Shown here: positions 1-7,887 of the stretch, piece by piece | How the letters are laid out: every line of letters starts with the position of its first letter | Position numbering within the stretch: the first letter of the stretch is position 1 | NCBI GenBank assembly: GCA_025356695.1 | Contig: JANXSE010000299.1 | Location: forward strand, 1 to 64,000 | Direction: 5' to 3' | Length of the DNA: 64,000 bases | Origin: Betaproteobacteria bacterium | Lineage (GTDB): Bacteria > Pseudomonadota > Gammaproteobacteria > Burkholderiales > SG8-41 | The notes under the pieces: model-generated | What the model was told of the DNA's origin: nothing | What the model saw: the letters and a program-made list of their open reading frames with translations, nothing else | Databases searched by the model: none | Position numbers and translations under genes: made by a program

Positions 1-162
1 CCACCAGCGCGGCATGCGCAGGCGAAACTGCTTGATCAGCACCGGGATCGCTGCGCGATGCATACAGCTCTCGCACTGAGCCCACTCGTTCTTGAGGATT
101 TTCAGAACGGTCTCGACCGAATGAAACGCTTCGCCGCAACAACGGCATAAATTCGAATTCAC
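1..162 (-). CDS. Small Cys-motif (zinc-ribbon-like) protein, partial at window edge
   Basis: This frame opens with GTG at 162 and stays open for 54 codons to the window edge, so the C-terminus lies outside. Two Cys-x-x-Cys pairs are visible, C6-x-C8-C9 and C30-E-S-C33, about 21 residues apart, which is the spacing of a small zinc ribbon. The part after C33 is basic and hydrophobic. There is no obvious strong ribosome binding site upstream of the GTG, so the start is uncertain. I do not recognise the family and assign no function beyond probable metal binding. Confidence 0.45.
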   Translation of the reverse strand, partial: MNSNLCRCCGEAFHSVETVLKILKNEWAQCESCMHRAAIPVLIKQFRLRMPRWW

Positions 163-415
163 GATACTCGTCCGGTAACGGTTGAAACAACAACCCTGAA
201 GCACGGCATTGCCGCAACACCCCCGCGCCCCTCATGCAAAACCCGGGCGCGTAACGGTAATGCTAAACAGTGCCGGAAAACACCGTCTTGATATGCATCA
301 AGAAACCGTCATCCGGGCCGGCGGTGCAGGGGTGCCGCGCGTCGGCGCGGCCGATGACAACTGTATAACGGCAGACAGGGACGACTGCTGAAGGAAGCGG
401 CGCGGTGATTGCGCG

Positions 416-1978
416 CTAAACCACTTCGTAGGTGACGCGCTCGAAGTTAACCCCCTTGTCGAGCACGGAGGTCAGCCTGATTTCCTGTGTGGAATCGACA
501 TGAATGTCGACCTTGCGGTTGGGCTGGTACGACGAGGGCGCCATAATCAGCGACGGCGGCGTCTTGCGTGCCTCGTCAGGCGACATCAGCAACGCGCGGT
601 CGTAGTGTTTGCCGTCGGCGGCGATGACACCGTGGATCTTCGCTGCAATCGGTGTCGGCAAACCGGGAATTACGCGCAAGCCGATGGAAACCGCCCCGCT
701 CTCATCGACCTGTATGCGCTGCACCACCCCGAGATAAAACGTGCGGCCCGTTGCGGTGCGCAGGCCAAGCAACTGGTTGTGACTGAGGCGCGTGGCGGCA
801 TCGGGCTGCCGGCACATGCCGAGCATGCCCGAGCGGCTGTGATTGATGATCTCCCAGGTTTCCAGTGCGCCGCTGCGCTGCGACAGCAGTGCCTGCTCGG
901 TGCGCTCGCTGACACGGCCGAACATCTGCATATCATCTTCTTCGCGTTTCGAGAGGCGCGAGCCGGGCTGGCGAAAAGCGCGCCCGGTCAGATGAAAATG
1001 CATGGCGGCGATCGACATCGACACCATGACCTTGATTGACGACGGACTGCGCTCCTCCGTGCGGCCCTTGCCGGTGCCGCACCATTGCATGGTCAGCAGC
1101 AGCAACAGATTTTCGCAGGCCGCCTGCCGCAGCTCCGCACCCAGCGCGAGGTCGGCCGGCGACTTGCCGTTACGCAGACCGGCAATCATCTGCACCAGCA
1201 TCGCGCCCAGACGATCAAGCTCGAGATAGCGTACGTTGGGTGCCGGCTGCACTTCACCGACATCACGCGCGCCGCCGCCGGTGCCGAACAACACGGCCAG
1301 ACGCGGAATCGTCGCATCGGTGCCGGGCGTTTTAACGAAAGTCACCAGCGACGTCCACTGCCGCAACCAACGTTCGGTGGCGGTGAGTTGCGCCAGCGTG
1401 AGCGCATCGGGTGTGGCGTGCTGCAGCAGCAGCACGCGCAGATAGGTCGCCGTGCAGCTCGCCTCAGGCACATCCTCGGCGACCGGATCGGCAACCGGCG
1501 TGGCGGCATGGGGCGTGGCCTCCACCACCGCATACAAGGCGTGAAAGCGCTGCCAGCGCGCGGCCGGAATAGCGCGGTAGATGCGGTTGTGATCGCGCAT
1601 CGCAAGGCCGGCATACTCCAGCGCACGCTGGTAAATCTGCGGCGTATACAGATCGTCGGCACCGATGCAGGCTTCATACGCCTCGACCATTGCGTCCCAC
1701 AGCGCGACCACTTCGTTCCAGCCGGCGGCGGCAGGTTCCTCAAGCGGCACCGGCTGGTTAAAAAAGCGCTTGGCGCGCTCGCCTTGCACGAAGGCCACCG
1801 GCGAACGCAGGGCCTCCATGATCTTCAGCCGCGCGCCCGGCTCCAGGGTCGCCGCGTTGAGCATTTTGACCTGCGCGCTGAGCGCGGTTTGCGCAAGCTG
1901 CGCATTGGTCAGCGGCAGCTGCGCCAGCCATTGCCTGCAGTCCTGCTCGGTCTTGATCTTGAGGGCCGGATTGTCCAC
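416..1978 (-). CDS. Large PilZ-like domain protein (putative c-di-GMP effector)
   Basis: The product is a 520-residue cytoplasmic protein with no signal peptide or membrane segment. The N-terminal ~330 residues are largely helical and unrecognised. A PilZ-like pattern lies near residues 375-440: an Asn-x-Ser-x-x-Gly motif at N379-S381-G384, preceded by a Trp and followed by alternating beta-strand-like sequence. PilZ domains bind cyclic di-GMP. The gene is divergent from a GGDEF diguanylate cyclase starting at 2171, which fits a c-di-GMP role but is only context. The conserved upstream Arg motif of PilZ is not clearly identifiable, so the domain call is tentative. The start ATG at 1978 gives the full continuous frame. 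Confidence 0.6.
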   Translation of the reverse strand: MDNPALKIKTEQDCRQWLAQLPLTNAQLAQTALSAQVKMLNAATLEPGARLKIMEALRSPVAFVQGERAKRFFNQPVPLEEPAAAGWNEVVALWDAMVEAYEACIGADDLYTPQIYQRALEYAGLAMRDHNRIYRAIPAARWQRFHALYAVVEATPHAATPVADPVAEDVPEASCTATYLRVLLLQHATPDALTLAQLTATERWLRQWTSLVTFVKTPGTDATIPRLAVLFGTGGGARDVGEVQPAPNVRYLELDRLGAMLVQMIAGLRNGKSPADLALGAELRQAACENLLLLLTMQWCGTGKGRTEERSPSSIKVMVSMSIAAMHFHLTGRAFRQPGSRLSKREEDDMQMFGRVSERTEQALLSQRSGALETWEIINHSRSGMLGMCRQPDAATRLSHNQLLGLRTATGRTFYLGVVQRIQVDESGAVSIGLRVIPGLPTPIAAKIHGVIAADGKHYDRALLMSPDEARKTPPSLIMAPSSYQPNRKVDIHVDSTQEIRLTSVLDKGVNFERVTYEVV

Positions 1979-2170
1979 GGTTGAGCGCCGGAAAAAAATG
2001 TCGCCGACATTCTACCGCAAGCCCCGCCGGGGCCGTGCCGGCGGGACGGCGAGTGGCAATGCGGCGAACAACCGCGGATTTACCGTGCATTTCGGCGCTT
2101 GGCCGCGCCCCCCTGCTTACTACAATCATTCAGCGCCGCGTCTTGCCGCGCCTTACTTTGATTGAACCGC

Positions 2171-3691
2171 ATGACAGTCGCCGAAAAAAAGCCCTCCGAG
2201 ATCGCGCGCGATACGCTCAAGCTCCTGATGACGCGCAAGCTTGCGCCGAACCCGGGCAACTTCCGCACCGTTTATCACGAGGTCGCGGGCATCCCGGACA
2301 CCCCGCCGTTTCCGGGTGACGCGCTGCGCCACCTCGTGCAGGCGCTGCCGCAGCGCACGCCGGCACAGCAACGCTACCGCGGGCACCTTGACAGCGCCGT
2401 TGCGCAGCAGAACTGGCACGATCTGCAAAGCGCGCTGGTGGCTTACATCAATGCAGCCAACGCCCCGGCGCCAGCCGCCGCCGCGGCCAAAATCGAACCC
2501 TCCAGCGGCGAATTCCTGCAGCAACTGGCGCGCCTGGTCGAAAATGCGATGCCCGCGCTCGGCAGCGACGACGCGCGCTTTGCCGACCAGGCGGCGCAAC
2601 TGCTCGCCGCCATCCGCGACCCGTCGAGCAGCCTGTCGTCGATCAAACCGCTGCTCGGCAATTTCACGCTGCGCATGTCGTTCGCCGCCGAAGACCAGGC
2701 CGAGGTCCGCAACACGCTTCTGAAACTCCTGAAGCTGATCATCGAAAACATCGGTGAACTCTCGCGCGATGATCAGTGGATGAAAAAACAGATCGACGCG
2801 CTGATGGATGCCGCCAACCCGCCGCTGTCGCTGCGCCGCCTTGACGACGTCGAACGCCGCATCAAGGAGGTGATGTTCAAGCAGGCGATGGCCAAAGGCC
2901 GCTCGCTGGAGGCGCAGGAGGAAATGCGCCGCATGCTGGCGACCTTCGTCGATCGTCTGTCGCAGATGACCGAATCGACCAGCGCCCACCATCACAAGAT
3001 GGAGGAAAGCGCGCGCCTGATCGAGCAGGCGAAAAGCCTCGAAGACATCGGGCCGGTCATGAAAGAGGTGGTCTCCACCACGCGCAGCATCGCCTACGAA
3101 ATCAAGAATACGCACGAAGAGCTGCGCACGATGCGCGAGAAGGTCAACGCTACCGAGGCCGAGATCGTCAAGCTGCAGCGGGAACTCGACACCGCAAGCA
3201 CACAGGCACGGCACGACGTGCTGACCGGCGCGCTCAACCGCAAGGGCCTCGACGAGGCGCTGGTGCGCGAAATCGCCGACGTGCACCGCAAGGAAACGCC
3301 GCTGTGCACGGCGCTGCTCGACATCGACAACTTCAAGAAACTCAACGATACCAAGGGCCACGACACCGGCGACGCCGCGCTGACCCATCTCGTTACGGTG
3401 ACGCGCGAGAGCATGCGCCCGCAGGACACGCTGGCGCGTTACGGCGGCGAGGAATTTGTGATCGTGATGCCCGACACGCAGATCGACCAGGGCATCGAGG
3501 CGATGACGCGGCTGCAGCGCGCGCTGACCAAGCGGTTCTTCCTCGCCGGCAACGAGAAAATCGTCATCACCTTCAGTGCCGGGGTAGCCCAGCTGGCACC
3601 GGGCGAAACGCCGCAGGACGCCATCACACGCGCCGACCAGGCCATGTATCTGGCCAAGCGCGCCGGCAAAAACCGCGTCGTCGGCGCGTAA
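2171..3691 (+). CDS. GGDEF-domain diguanylate cyclase
   Basis: The product makes cyclic di-GMP from two GTP. It has 506 residues from ATG 2171; an in-frame TTG nine bases upstream is less likely. The first ~340 residues are soluble and mostly helical, ending in a coiled-coil stretch, with no membrane segment. The C-terminal GGDEF domain carries the active-site GGEEF at about residues 425-429. An RPQD inhibitory-site motif (RxxD) lies exactly five residues upstream, so product feedback inhibition is expected. No EAL domain is present. The N-terminal helical module is seen in betaproteobacterial cyclases, but its signal is unknown. It is divergent from the PilZ-like gene at 416-1978, with about 190 bp of shared upstream DNA. 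Confidence 0.93.
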   Translation: MTVAEKKPSEIARDTLKLLMTRKLAPNPGNFRTVYHEVAGIPDTPPFPGDALRHLVQALPQRTPAQQRYRGHLDSAVAQQNWHDLQSALVAYINAANAPAPAAAAAKIEPSSGEFLQQLARLVENAMPALGSDDARFADQAAQLLAAIRDPSSSLSSIKPLLGNFTLRMSFAAEDQAEVRNTLLKLLKLIIENIGELSRDDQWMKKQIDALMDAANPPLSLRRLDDVERRIKEVMFKQAMAKGRSLEAQEEMRRMLATFVDRLSQMTESTSAHHHKMEESARLIEQAKSLEDIGPVMKEVVSTTRSIAYEIKNTHEELRTMREKVNATEAEIVKLQRELDTASTQARHDVLTGALNRKGLDEALVREIADVHRKETPLCTALLDIDNFKKLNDTKGHDTGDAALTHLVTVTRESMRPQDTLARYGGEEFVIVMPDTQIDQGIEAMTRLQRALTKRFFLAGNEKIVITFSAGVAQLAPGETPQDAITRADQAMYLAKRAGKNRVVGA

Positions 3692-3710
3692 CCGCAAGTC
3701 CGGCGAAACC

Positions 3711-4019
3711 TCAGGCGCAGGCCTGCGCCTCGCCGCACATTTCCTCGCAGCGCATCAGCGCGTATTTGAGCGGATTAAAGTCCAGTCCGCCATGGTCCTC
3801 ACTGACGTTCGAACAGATGAAAGGCACCGCAGCGTGGCGGCGAAAGCGCTCGTAGAGCGCCTGTGCCGAGGGGCAGGACGCAGACTCGCGCTGGAGATAC
3901 TCGTCGATCATGCGGCGCGACGCCGCCCAGGCTTCCTCACGCGTGCGGAACTCACCCTGACGCAGCGGCGGCCTGCCGCTGTCGTAGACGCGCTTTAGTG
4001 CAAAAACGAAATAACTCAT
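3711..4019 (-). CDS. Small hypothetical protein
   Basis: The product has 102 residues, starting at ATG 4019 behind a GGGGCG-like ribosome binding site. A 13-codon upstream extension is possible but has no better signal. The protein is soluble and basic, with no signal peptide. It has a Phe/Tyr-rich N-terminus and five cysteines, four of them toward the C-terminus, including a C-E-E-M-C pair. I do not recognise the family. It is convergent with the diguanylate cyclase gene, whose stop lies 19 bp away. It follows the UGSC selenoprotein candidate on the same strand at a distance of 190 bp, which makes co-transcription doubtful. Confidence 0.6.
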   Translation of the reverse strand: MSYFVFALKRVYDSGRPPLRQGEFRTREEAWAASRRMIDEYLQRESASCPSAQALYERFRRHAAVPFICSNVSEDHGGLDFNPLKYALMRCEEMCGEAQACA

Positions 4020-4110
4020 GTTGTCGCCCCGCCGGTTCCTGAGGACGCAGTCAGACATTTCTGCGTTACAGAGGAATACGGCAGGGCCTTCAACAACATT
4101 TAATTTTTTT

Positions 4111-4150
4111 CAGTGTGCGCTTTGTCACACTGCCGGTGAAAACCACCGGC
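4111..4150. other. Two tandem hairpins downstream of the UGSC gene
   Basis: There are two perfect 7-bp inverted repeats side by side. CAGTGTG/CACACTG spans 4111-4132 with an 8-nt loop, and GCCGGTG/CACCGGC spans 4132-4150 with a 5-nt loop. They lie about 60 nt past the stop of the gene ending at 4210. A T7 run adjoins the first hairpin on the plus strand, but on the wrong side for intrinsic termination of the minus-strand gene. They may slow polymerase or protect the transcript end. Confidence 0.3.
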
Positions 4151-4209
4151 GACACACCGAAAAACGCGGTGGCCTTGCGCCGCCGCGTATCAGCCGGACA
4201 ATCAGCACG

Positions 4210-4749
4210 TCACTGTTGCTGGCCCTCGAGCAGCAGCTTCACCACCTGCGGCGTAATTTCCGCCGCGCGTTCGTCGAGCTGCGCCGGCGTCAAATTGGCG
4301 ATCGGATGCGGCATTTCCAGAAAGCGGAAGTTCTTCAGCCCCCAAGAACGCGCCATCGCTTCGCCCGTTTTATGAAAGACGTCGGTGATAATGGATGCCG
4401 TCGGCACACCCGCCTGTTCAAACACTATGCTGTCGAGCACACTGCCCGAGCTGCATGAGCCTCAGTCGCCGACCCCGGCGACGACAATATCGCAGTTGGC
4501 CTTGAACTCGGCGATGATCGCGGGCGAGGCTGGAATGCCGGCGGTGACCTTGCGGCGCATGAGGTGCGACGTCACGCCGTAATCGCGTTCGAGCAGTTTG
4601 CCGACGCGCTCGAGCACCTGATCAGAATTGAATTTCGAATTGTCGACCAGCCCGACGCGCAGGCCGGCGAGCGATTTCGGCCGCGGCACAAAATCGATGC
4701 GCCGGCTTTTCGCTTCGATGGTGGGGTCATAGACTTGCACTGTCATCAT
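4210..4749 (-). CDS. UGSC-family candidate selenoprotein (in-frame UGA = Sec96)
   Basis: The 180-codon frame is continuous except for one TGA at 4462-4464, codon 96. Reading it as selenocysteine gives the motif Gly-Asp-Sec-Gly-Ser-Cys. The downstream 83 residues continue a sensible alpha/beta fold (G-V-P-T-A-S strand, then helix) and align with the read-through part of the 27655-29370 gene. The family is known as UGSC (seleno)protein. The UGxC motif followed by a helix and G-I/V-P strand recalls the Sec site of the glycine/betaine reductase B subunit; this similarity is from memory. A hairpin right after the UGA fits a bacterial SECIS. AAGAGGAGCGC precedes ATG 4749, with a second ATG at 4746. 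The gene follows its partner at 22 bp. Its reaction is unknown; a Sec/Cys redox pair is likely. Confidence 0.8.
4427..4456 (-). promoter_or_regulatory. Putative bacterial SECIS hairpin
   Basis: Counting from the U of the UGA as 1, bases 16-21 pair with 27-32 (six pairs, one G-U) around the loop A-G-U-G-U at 22-26. A further 4-bp stem (9-12 with 35-38) lies beneath a small internal loop. The loop starts 18 nt after the UGA and has G in its second position. This matches the known bacterial SECIS rules of a short spacer and a G among the first two loop bases. The fold was done by hand. Confidence 0.55.
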
Positions 4750-4771
4750 GCGCTCCTCTTAAAAATACCTG

Positions 4772-5806
4772 CTACGGTTTGCGAATTTCCCTGGTCACTG
4801 CCTGCGAGCCGGCCTTGCCGCCCCAGCCCGGGATGTAACACGACTGCACGCCGGCCTTGCCACCGGCGGCGATAATCAACAGGTCATCCGGGGTTTCCAC
4901 CAGATCCATCATTGCCCTTTCGTCTTCGGGCTTTACCGCGCCGTCTTTCAGATTCATGCGCTTCAGATCGGCGACGGAAATTTTCGAATTCTCGAAGATG
5001 AAACGCTTGACGTCCTCGCGCGAGTAGCCTGCCTTCTTCATGATGGCCTGATGCTCGCCGGCGAAGACCATCGCATAACAGGGCTGGCGTGCGGTGCCCG
5101 CCGAGACGCGCATCTGCGCGCAGGCGGTGGTCAGCACGCCCTCTGGGGTGGCCGACATGCCGTTCGAATACTGATGCACACCAAGGGCGGCCATGATGGT
5201 CACCGCGTTCTGTCCGGCCTTGAAGCCGCGGCTCGCATGCAGCGGCGGCCACGGGCTGTCGGTTTCGTTCTCGGCGATGCAATAAGTGTATTTTCCCGGA
5301 TGACCGAGACTCGACTGATCGAGCGTGCCCGGTATCGTGCCGATCGTATTGCGCATGATCAGGCGCACGGCGCGGCCGATCGTCGCATTGGCGCGCCAGC
5401 CGGGGCCGAACAGGTTGTGGTCGTTGTTGATGCCAAGTTCTCGCGCAATCGGGCCGTTGACAATCATCAGCACCGCCGCACCGCCGGTGCTGGTGCCGGG
5501 GCCGTGGTAACCGTAGAGCGGATCGGCCAATGCCTCGACGGTGGCCACGATCACCGGCATGTAGGCGGGTTTGCAGCCGGCCAGCACCGCGTTAATCGCG
5601 ATCTTCTCCGCCGTCACCGAGACCTGGCGGTTTTCGATGAAAGCGACTTCCTTGTCGGGATCAAGCGCGCAGGCTTCGAGCATCGCGCCGACGAGTTCGG
5701 CGGTCGGCGGCACCACCGGCAAGCCGTCGCTCCAGCCCTTCTCGTGACACAGCTCCATCGCTGCCGCCATGTCGGCGGCTTCAAAATGACGTGACTTCAA
5801 TTGCAT
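4772..5806 (-). CDS. Partner protein of the UGSC selenoprotein, function unknown
   Basis: The product has 344 residues and is soluble, starting at ATG 5806 behind GGGGAG. It lies between a Bug protein gene (26 bp upstream) and the UGSC gene (22 bp downstream) in one minus-strand operon. It is clearly homologous to the C-terminal two-thirds of the protein at 27655-29370. Both share W-[SG]-D-G-L-P near residue 25, a V-T-[AV]-E helix followed by P-x-Y-[ML]-P-V near 65-85, and I-G-R-A-[VL]-R-L with a following P-G-T near 143-161. C78 and C176 are candidate thiols. I do not know a named function. The fusion seen in the paralogue implies that it acts in a complex with the UGSC protein. Confidence 0.85.
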   Translation of the reverse strand: MQLKSRHFEAADMAAAMELCHEKGWSDGLPVVPPTAELVGAMLEACALDPDKEVAFIENRQVSVTAEKIAINAVLAGCKPAYMPVIVATVEALADPLYGYHGPGTSTGGAAVLMIVNGPIARELGINNDHNLFGPGWRANATIGRAVRLIMRNTIGTIPGTLDQSSLGHPGKYTYCIAENETDSPWPPLHASRGFKAGQNAVTIMAALGVHQYSNGMSATPEGVLTTACAQMRVSAGTARQPCYAMVFAGEHQAIMKKAGYSREDVKRFIFENSKISVADLKRMNLKDGAVKPEDERAMMDLVETPDDLLIIAAGGKAGVQSCYIPGWGGKAGSQAVTREIRKP

Positions 5807-5832
5807 TGTGATCTCCCCGATCCCGCGTTTGT

Positions 5833-6804
5833 TCAGTCGAGTTTAACGCCGGTTTCTTTCAGCACCTTTGAAAAGCGCACTTCCTCTGCCTTGATGTAGG
5901 CGGCAAACGCTGCCGCCGTGCTGCCCGTCGCTTCGACACCGAGATTGGCATACCGCTCGGTGACATCCGCCAGGGTGTGCACACGCGCGATTTCTTTGGC
6001 AAGTTTATCGACGACTGGCTGCGGCAGACCGCGTGGCGCCAGTATGCCCCACCAATTCACCAGCGCATAGCCGGGCACGCCGGATTCGGCCACCGTCGGC
6101 ATGCCGGCAAGCAGCGGCGAGCGCTGCGGACCGGTGACGGCCAGCGCGCGCAGCTTGCCGCTCTTTGCATGCGGCAACGCAATCGGCATATCGGAGAACA
6201 GCGCCTGCACCTGCCCGCCGATAACGTCGTTCAGCGCGAGCACTGTGCCTTTATACGAAATATGCACGAGGTTGACGCCGGTGGCCGACTTGAACATTTC
6301 GCCGCCAACATAGGCCAGCGTGCCCACCCCGCCGGAACCGAAATTCAGCGCGCCAGGTTTGGCACGCGCCAGATCGATCAGCTCTTTCACCGATTTCGCC
6401 GCAACACCCGGATTGACGACCAGCAGCTGCGGCGCGCTGGCAACCAGACTCAGCGGCACAAAATCGCGCAGCGTTTCATACGGAATTTTGTTGAAGATGA
6501 ACGGATTGATCGCGAACTGGCTGATATTGCCGTGCATCAGCGTGTAGCCGTCGGCCGGCGCGCGCATGGCGATCTCGGTGCCGATGATGCCGGACGCACC
6601 GGGCCGCGAATCGACCACCACCTGCTGGCCCCACGCTTCGTTGAGTTTCTGGCCGAGGATGCGCGCCAGTGTGTCGGAGGTGCCGCCGGGCGAAAACGGT
6701 ACGATCATGCGGATGGGCTTGTCGGGATACGCCGTCTGCGCGCAGACAGGCGCGGCCACCGCAATCATCGCCGCAACAACACCAATGCACCGCTTTCCGG
6801 TCAT
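5833..6804 (-). CDS. Bug/TctC-family periplasmic solute-binding protein (1 of 8)
   Basis: The product is a 323-residue exported binding protein of the Bug family, which captures carboxylates and other small polar molecules. Its signal peptide is about residues 1-22, ending A-P-V-C-A-Q. Family marks are Y-P-D-K-P-I-R near the mature N-terminus, P-[FG]-x-x-G-G-x-x-D, G-Q-x-V-V-V-D-x-R-x-G, and the A-D-G-Y-T-L loop. The start is ATG 6804; a longer upstream frame exists only because it runs antisense to the 6946 dehydrogenase gene. No TctA/TctB membrane subunits are nearby. It leads the operon with the 344-residue partner and the UGSC selenoprotein, so its ligand may be the substrate of that enzyme. 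Confidence 0.93.
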   Translation of the reverse strand: MTGKRCIGVVAAMIAVAAPVCAQTAYPDKPIRMIVPFSPGGTSDTLARILGQKLNEAWGQQVVVDSRPGASGIIGTEIAMRAPADGYTLMHGNISQFAINPFIFNKIPYETLRDFVPLSLVASAPQLLVVNPGVAAKSVKELIDLARAKPGALNFGSGGVGTLAYVGGEMFKSATGVNLVHISYKGTVLALNDVIGGQVQALFSDMPIALPHAKSGKLRALAVTGPQRSPLLAGMPTVAESGVPGYALVNWWGILAPRGLPQPVVDKLAKEIARVHTLADVTERYANLGVEATGSTAAAFAAYIKAEEVRFSKVLKETGVKLD

Positions 6805-6945
6805 ACGCGCACCCGCTGAAAATATCGAGACAGTCAATTTAGCACGATCCGCATGCCGCGCTTGACGGCCGCGCATGGCTGGCGGAAGCTTGCGAAAAAA
6901 CCGCGACGGCATTCCTGCCACCTGCGCCAATAACCGATAACCACC

Positions 6946-7887
6946 ATGACCCGCCTGCTCTTCGCCCACCGCGACTTCCCCTACTTTGCGCCGAAACTGC
7001 GCGCGGCCTTTCCGCAACTCGACGTTGTCACTGCGGTGGATCTGCCCGGTGCCGAAGACAAACTCGCCGGCGCCGAGATCATCGTCTCCGTCGACCATAC
7101 CTTCAACGATGCGCGCCTGGCCGCCACAACGAAGCTGCGCTGGATCCAGACCATGACCACCGGCACCGATGCGCTTGAACGTTCGCGCACGCTGAGAAAA
7201 GACATCGTGGTGACCACCATGCGCGGCATTCACGGCCCGCAGATGTCGGAGATGGCTTTCCTTTTCATGCTCAATCTCGCGCGCCGCTTTCCGCAGATGC
7301 TCGACAACCAGCGTGCGCACCGCTGGCAACGCTGGGACCAGGTGCGGCTTGCCGGCAAGGCGGTGCTGATCGTCGGCACCGGCCTCGTTGCCGCAGCACT
7401 CGCGCCGCGCTGCAAGGCCTTCGGCATGACCGTGCTCGGCGTGTCGCGCACGCCGCGCGCGCTCGACAGCTTCGACCGCGTCGAGGCGTATGACCGCGTC
7501 AGGGAACTCGCCGCGCAGGCCGACTTCCTCATCCTGATCGCGCCGTATTCGAAAATCACGCACCATCTGGTCGATGCCGAACTGCTCGCCGCGATGAAAC
7601 CGACGGCCTTCGTGCTCAACCTCGCGCGCGGCAGTCTCTGCGACGAAGCAGCGCTGATCGACGCACTCAAAACAAAACGCATCGCCGGTGCCGGCCTCGA
7701 CGTCTTCAACACCGAACCGCTGCCCGCCGAACATCCGTTCTGGGACATGGACAACGTGTTGATGACGCCGCATTGTTCGGGCAGCAGCGACGACAACCTC
7801 GCGCTGCAATGGCCGATCATCGAAACCAATCTGCGCTGCTTTCTCGACAACCGCAGCGCCGACATGGTCAACCGGGTCATCCTGTGA
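6946..7887 (+). CDS. D-2-hydroxyacid dehydrogenase (NAD(P)-dependent)
   Basis: The product has 313 residues and oxidises or reduces 2-hydroxyacid/2-oxoacid pairs in the cytoplasm. The Rossmann motif lies around G144-x-G146. The catalytic triad of the family is present: R228 in L-A-R-G-S, E257 in N-T-E-P-L and H276 in T-P-H-C-S-G. Its length suits the GhrA-like glyoxylate/hydroxypyruvate reductase branch, but substrate cannot be read from sequence. It is the first gene of a plus-strand run and overlaps the next gene by four bases (GTGA at 7884-7887), which indicates translational coupling to a Bug binding protein. It is divergent from the UGSC operon. Confidence 0.92.
   Translation: MTRLLFAHRDFPYFAPKLRAAFPQLDVVTAVDLPGAEDKLAGAEIIVSVDHTFNDARLAATTKLRWIQTMTTGTDALERSRTLRKDIVVTTMRGIHGPQMSEMAFLFMLNLARRFPQMLDNQRAHRWQRWDQVRLAGKAVLIVGTGLVAAALAPRCKAFGMTVLGVSRTPRALDSFDRVEAYDRVRELAAQADFLILIAPYSKITHHLVDAELLAAMKPTAFVLNLARGSLCDEAALIDALKTKRIAGAGLDVFNTEPLPAEHPFWDMDNVLMTPHCSGSSDDNLALQWPIIETNLRCFLDNRSADMVNRVIL

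Noticed and set aside
2153..3697. A 514-residue open frame antisense to the diguanylate cyclase
   Set aside because: It mirrors the cyclase gene almost end to end, is rich in His/Arg/Gln as expected of antisense GC-rich codons, and has no recognisable domain.
4210..4749. Reading the UGSC region as two separate small genes or a nonsense-mutated pseudogene
   Set aside because: Both halves are in the same frame, the UGA falls exactly on a U-G-S-C motif, a SECIS-like hairpin follows, and an independent locus has the UGA at the same position.
5833..7809. A 658-residue minus-strand frame fusing extra sequence to the Bug protein
   Set aside because: The N-terminal 330 residues are antisense to the well-supported dehydrogenase gene and look like GC-rich shadow coding; the signal peptide starts at 6804.
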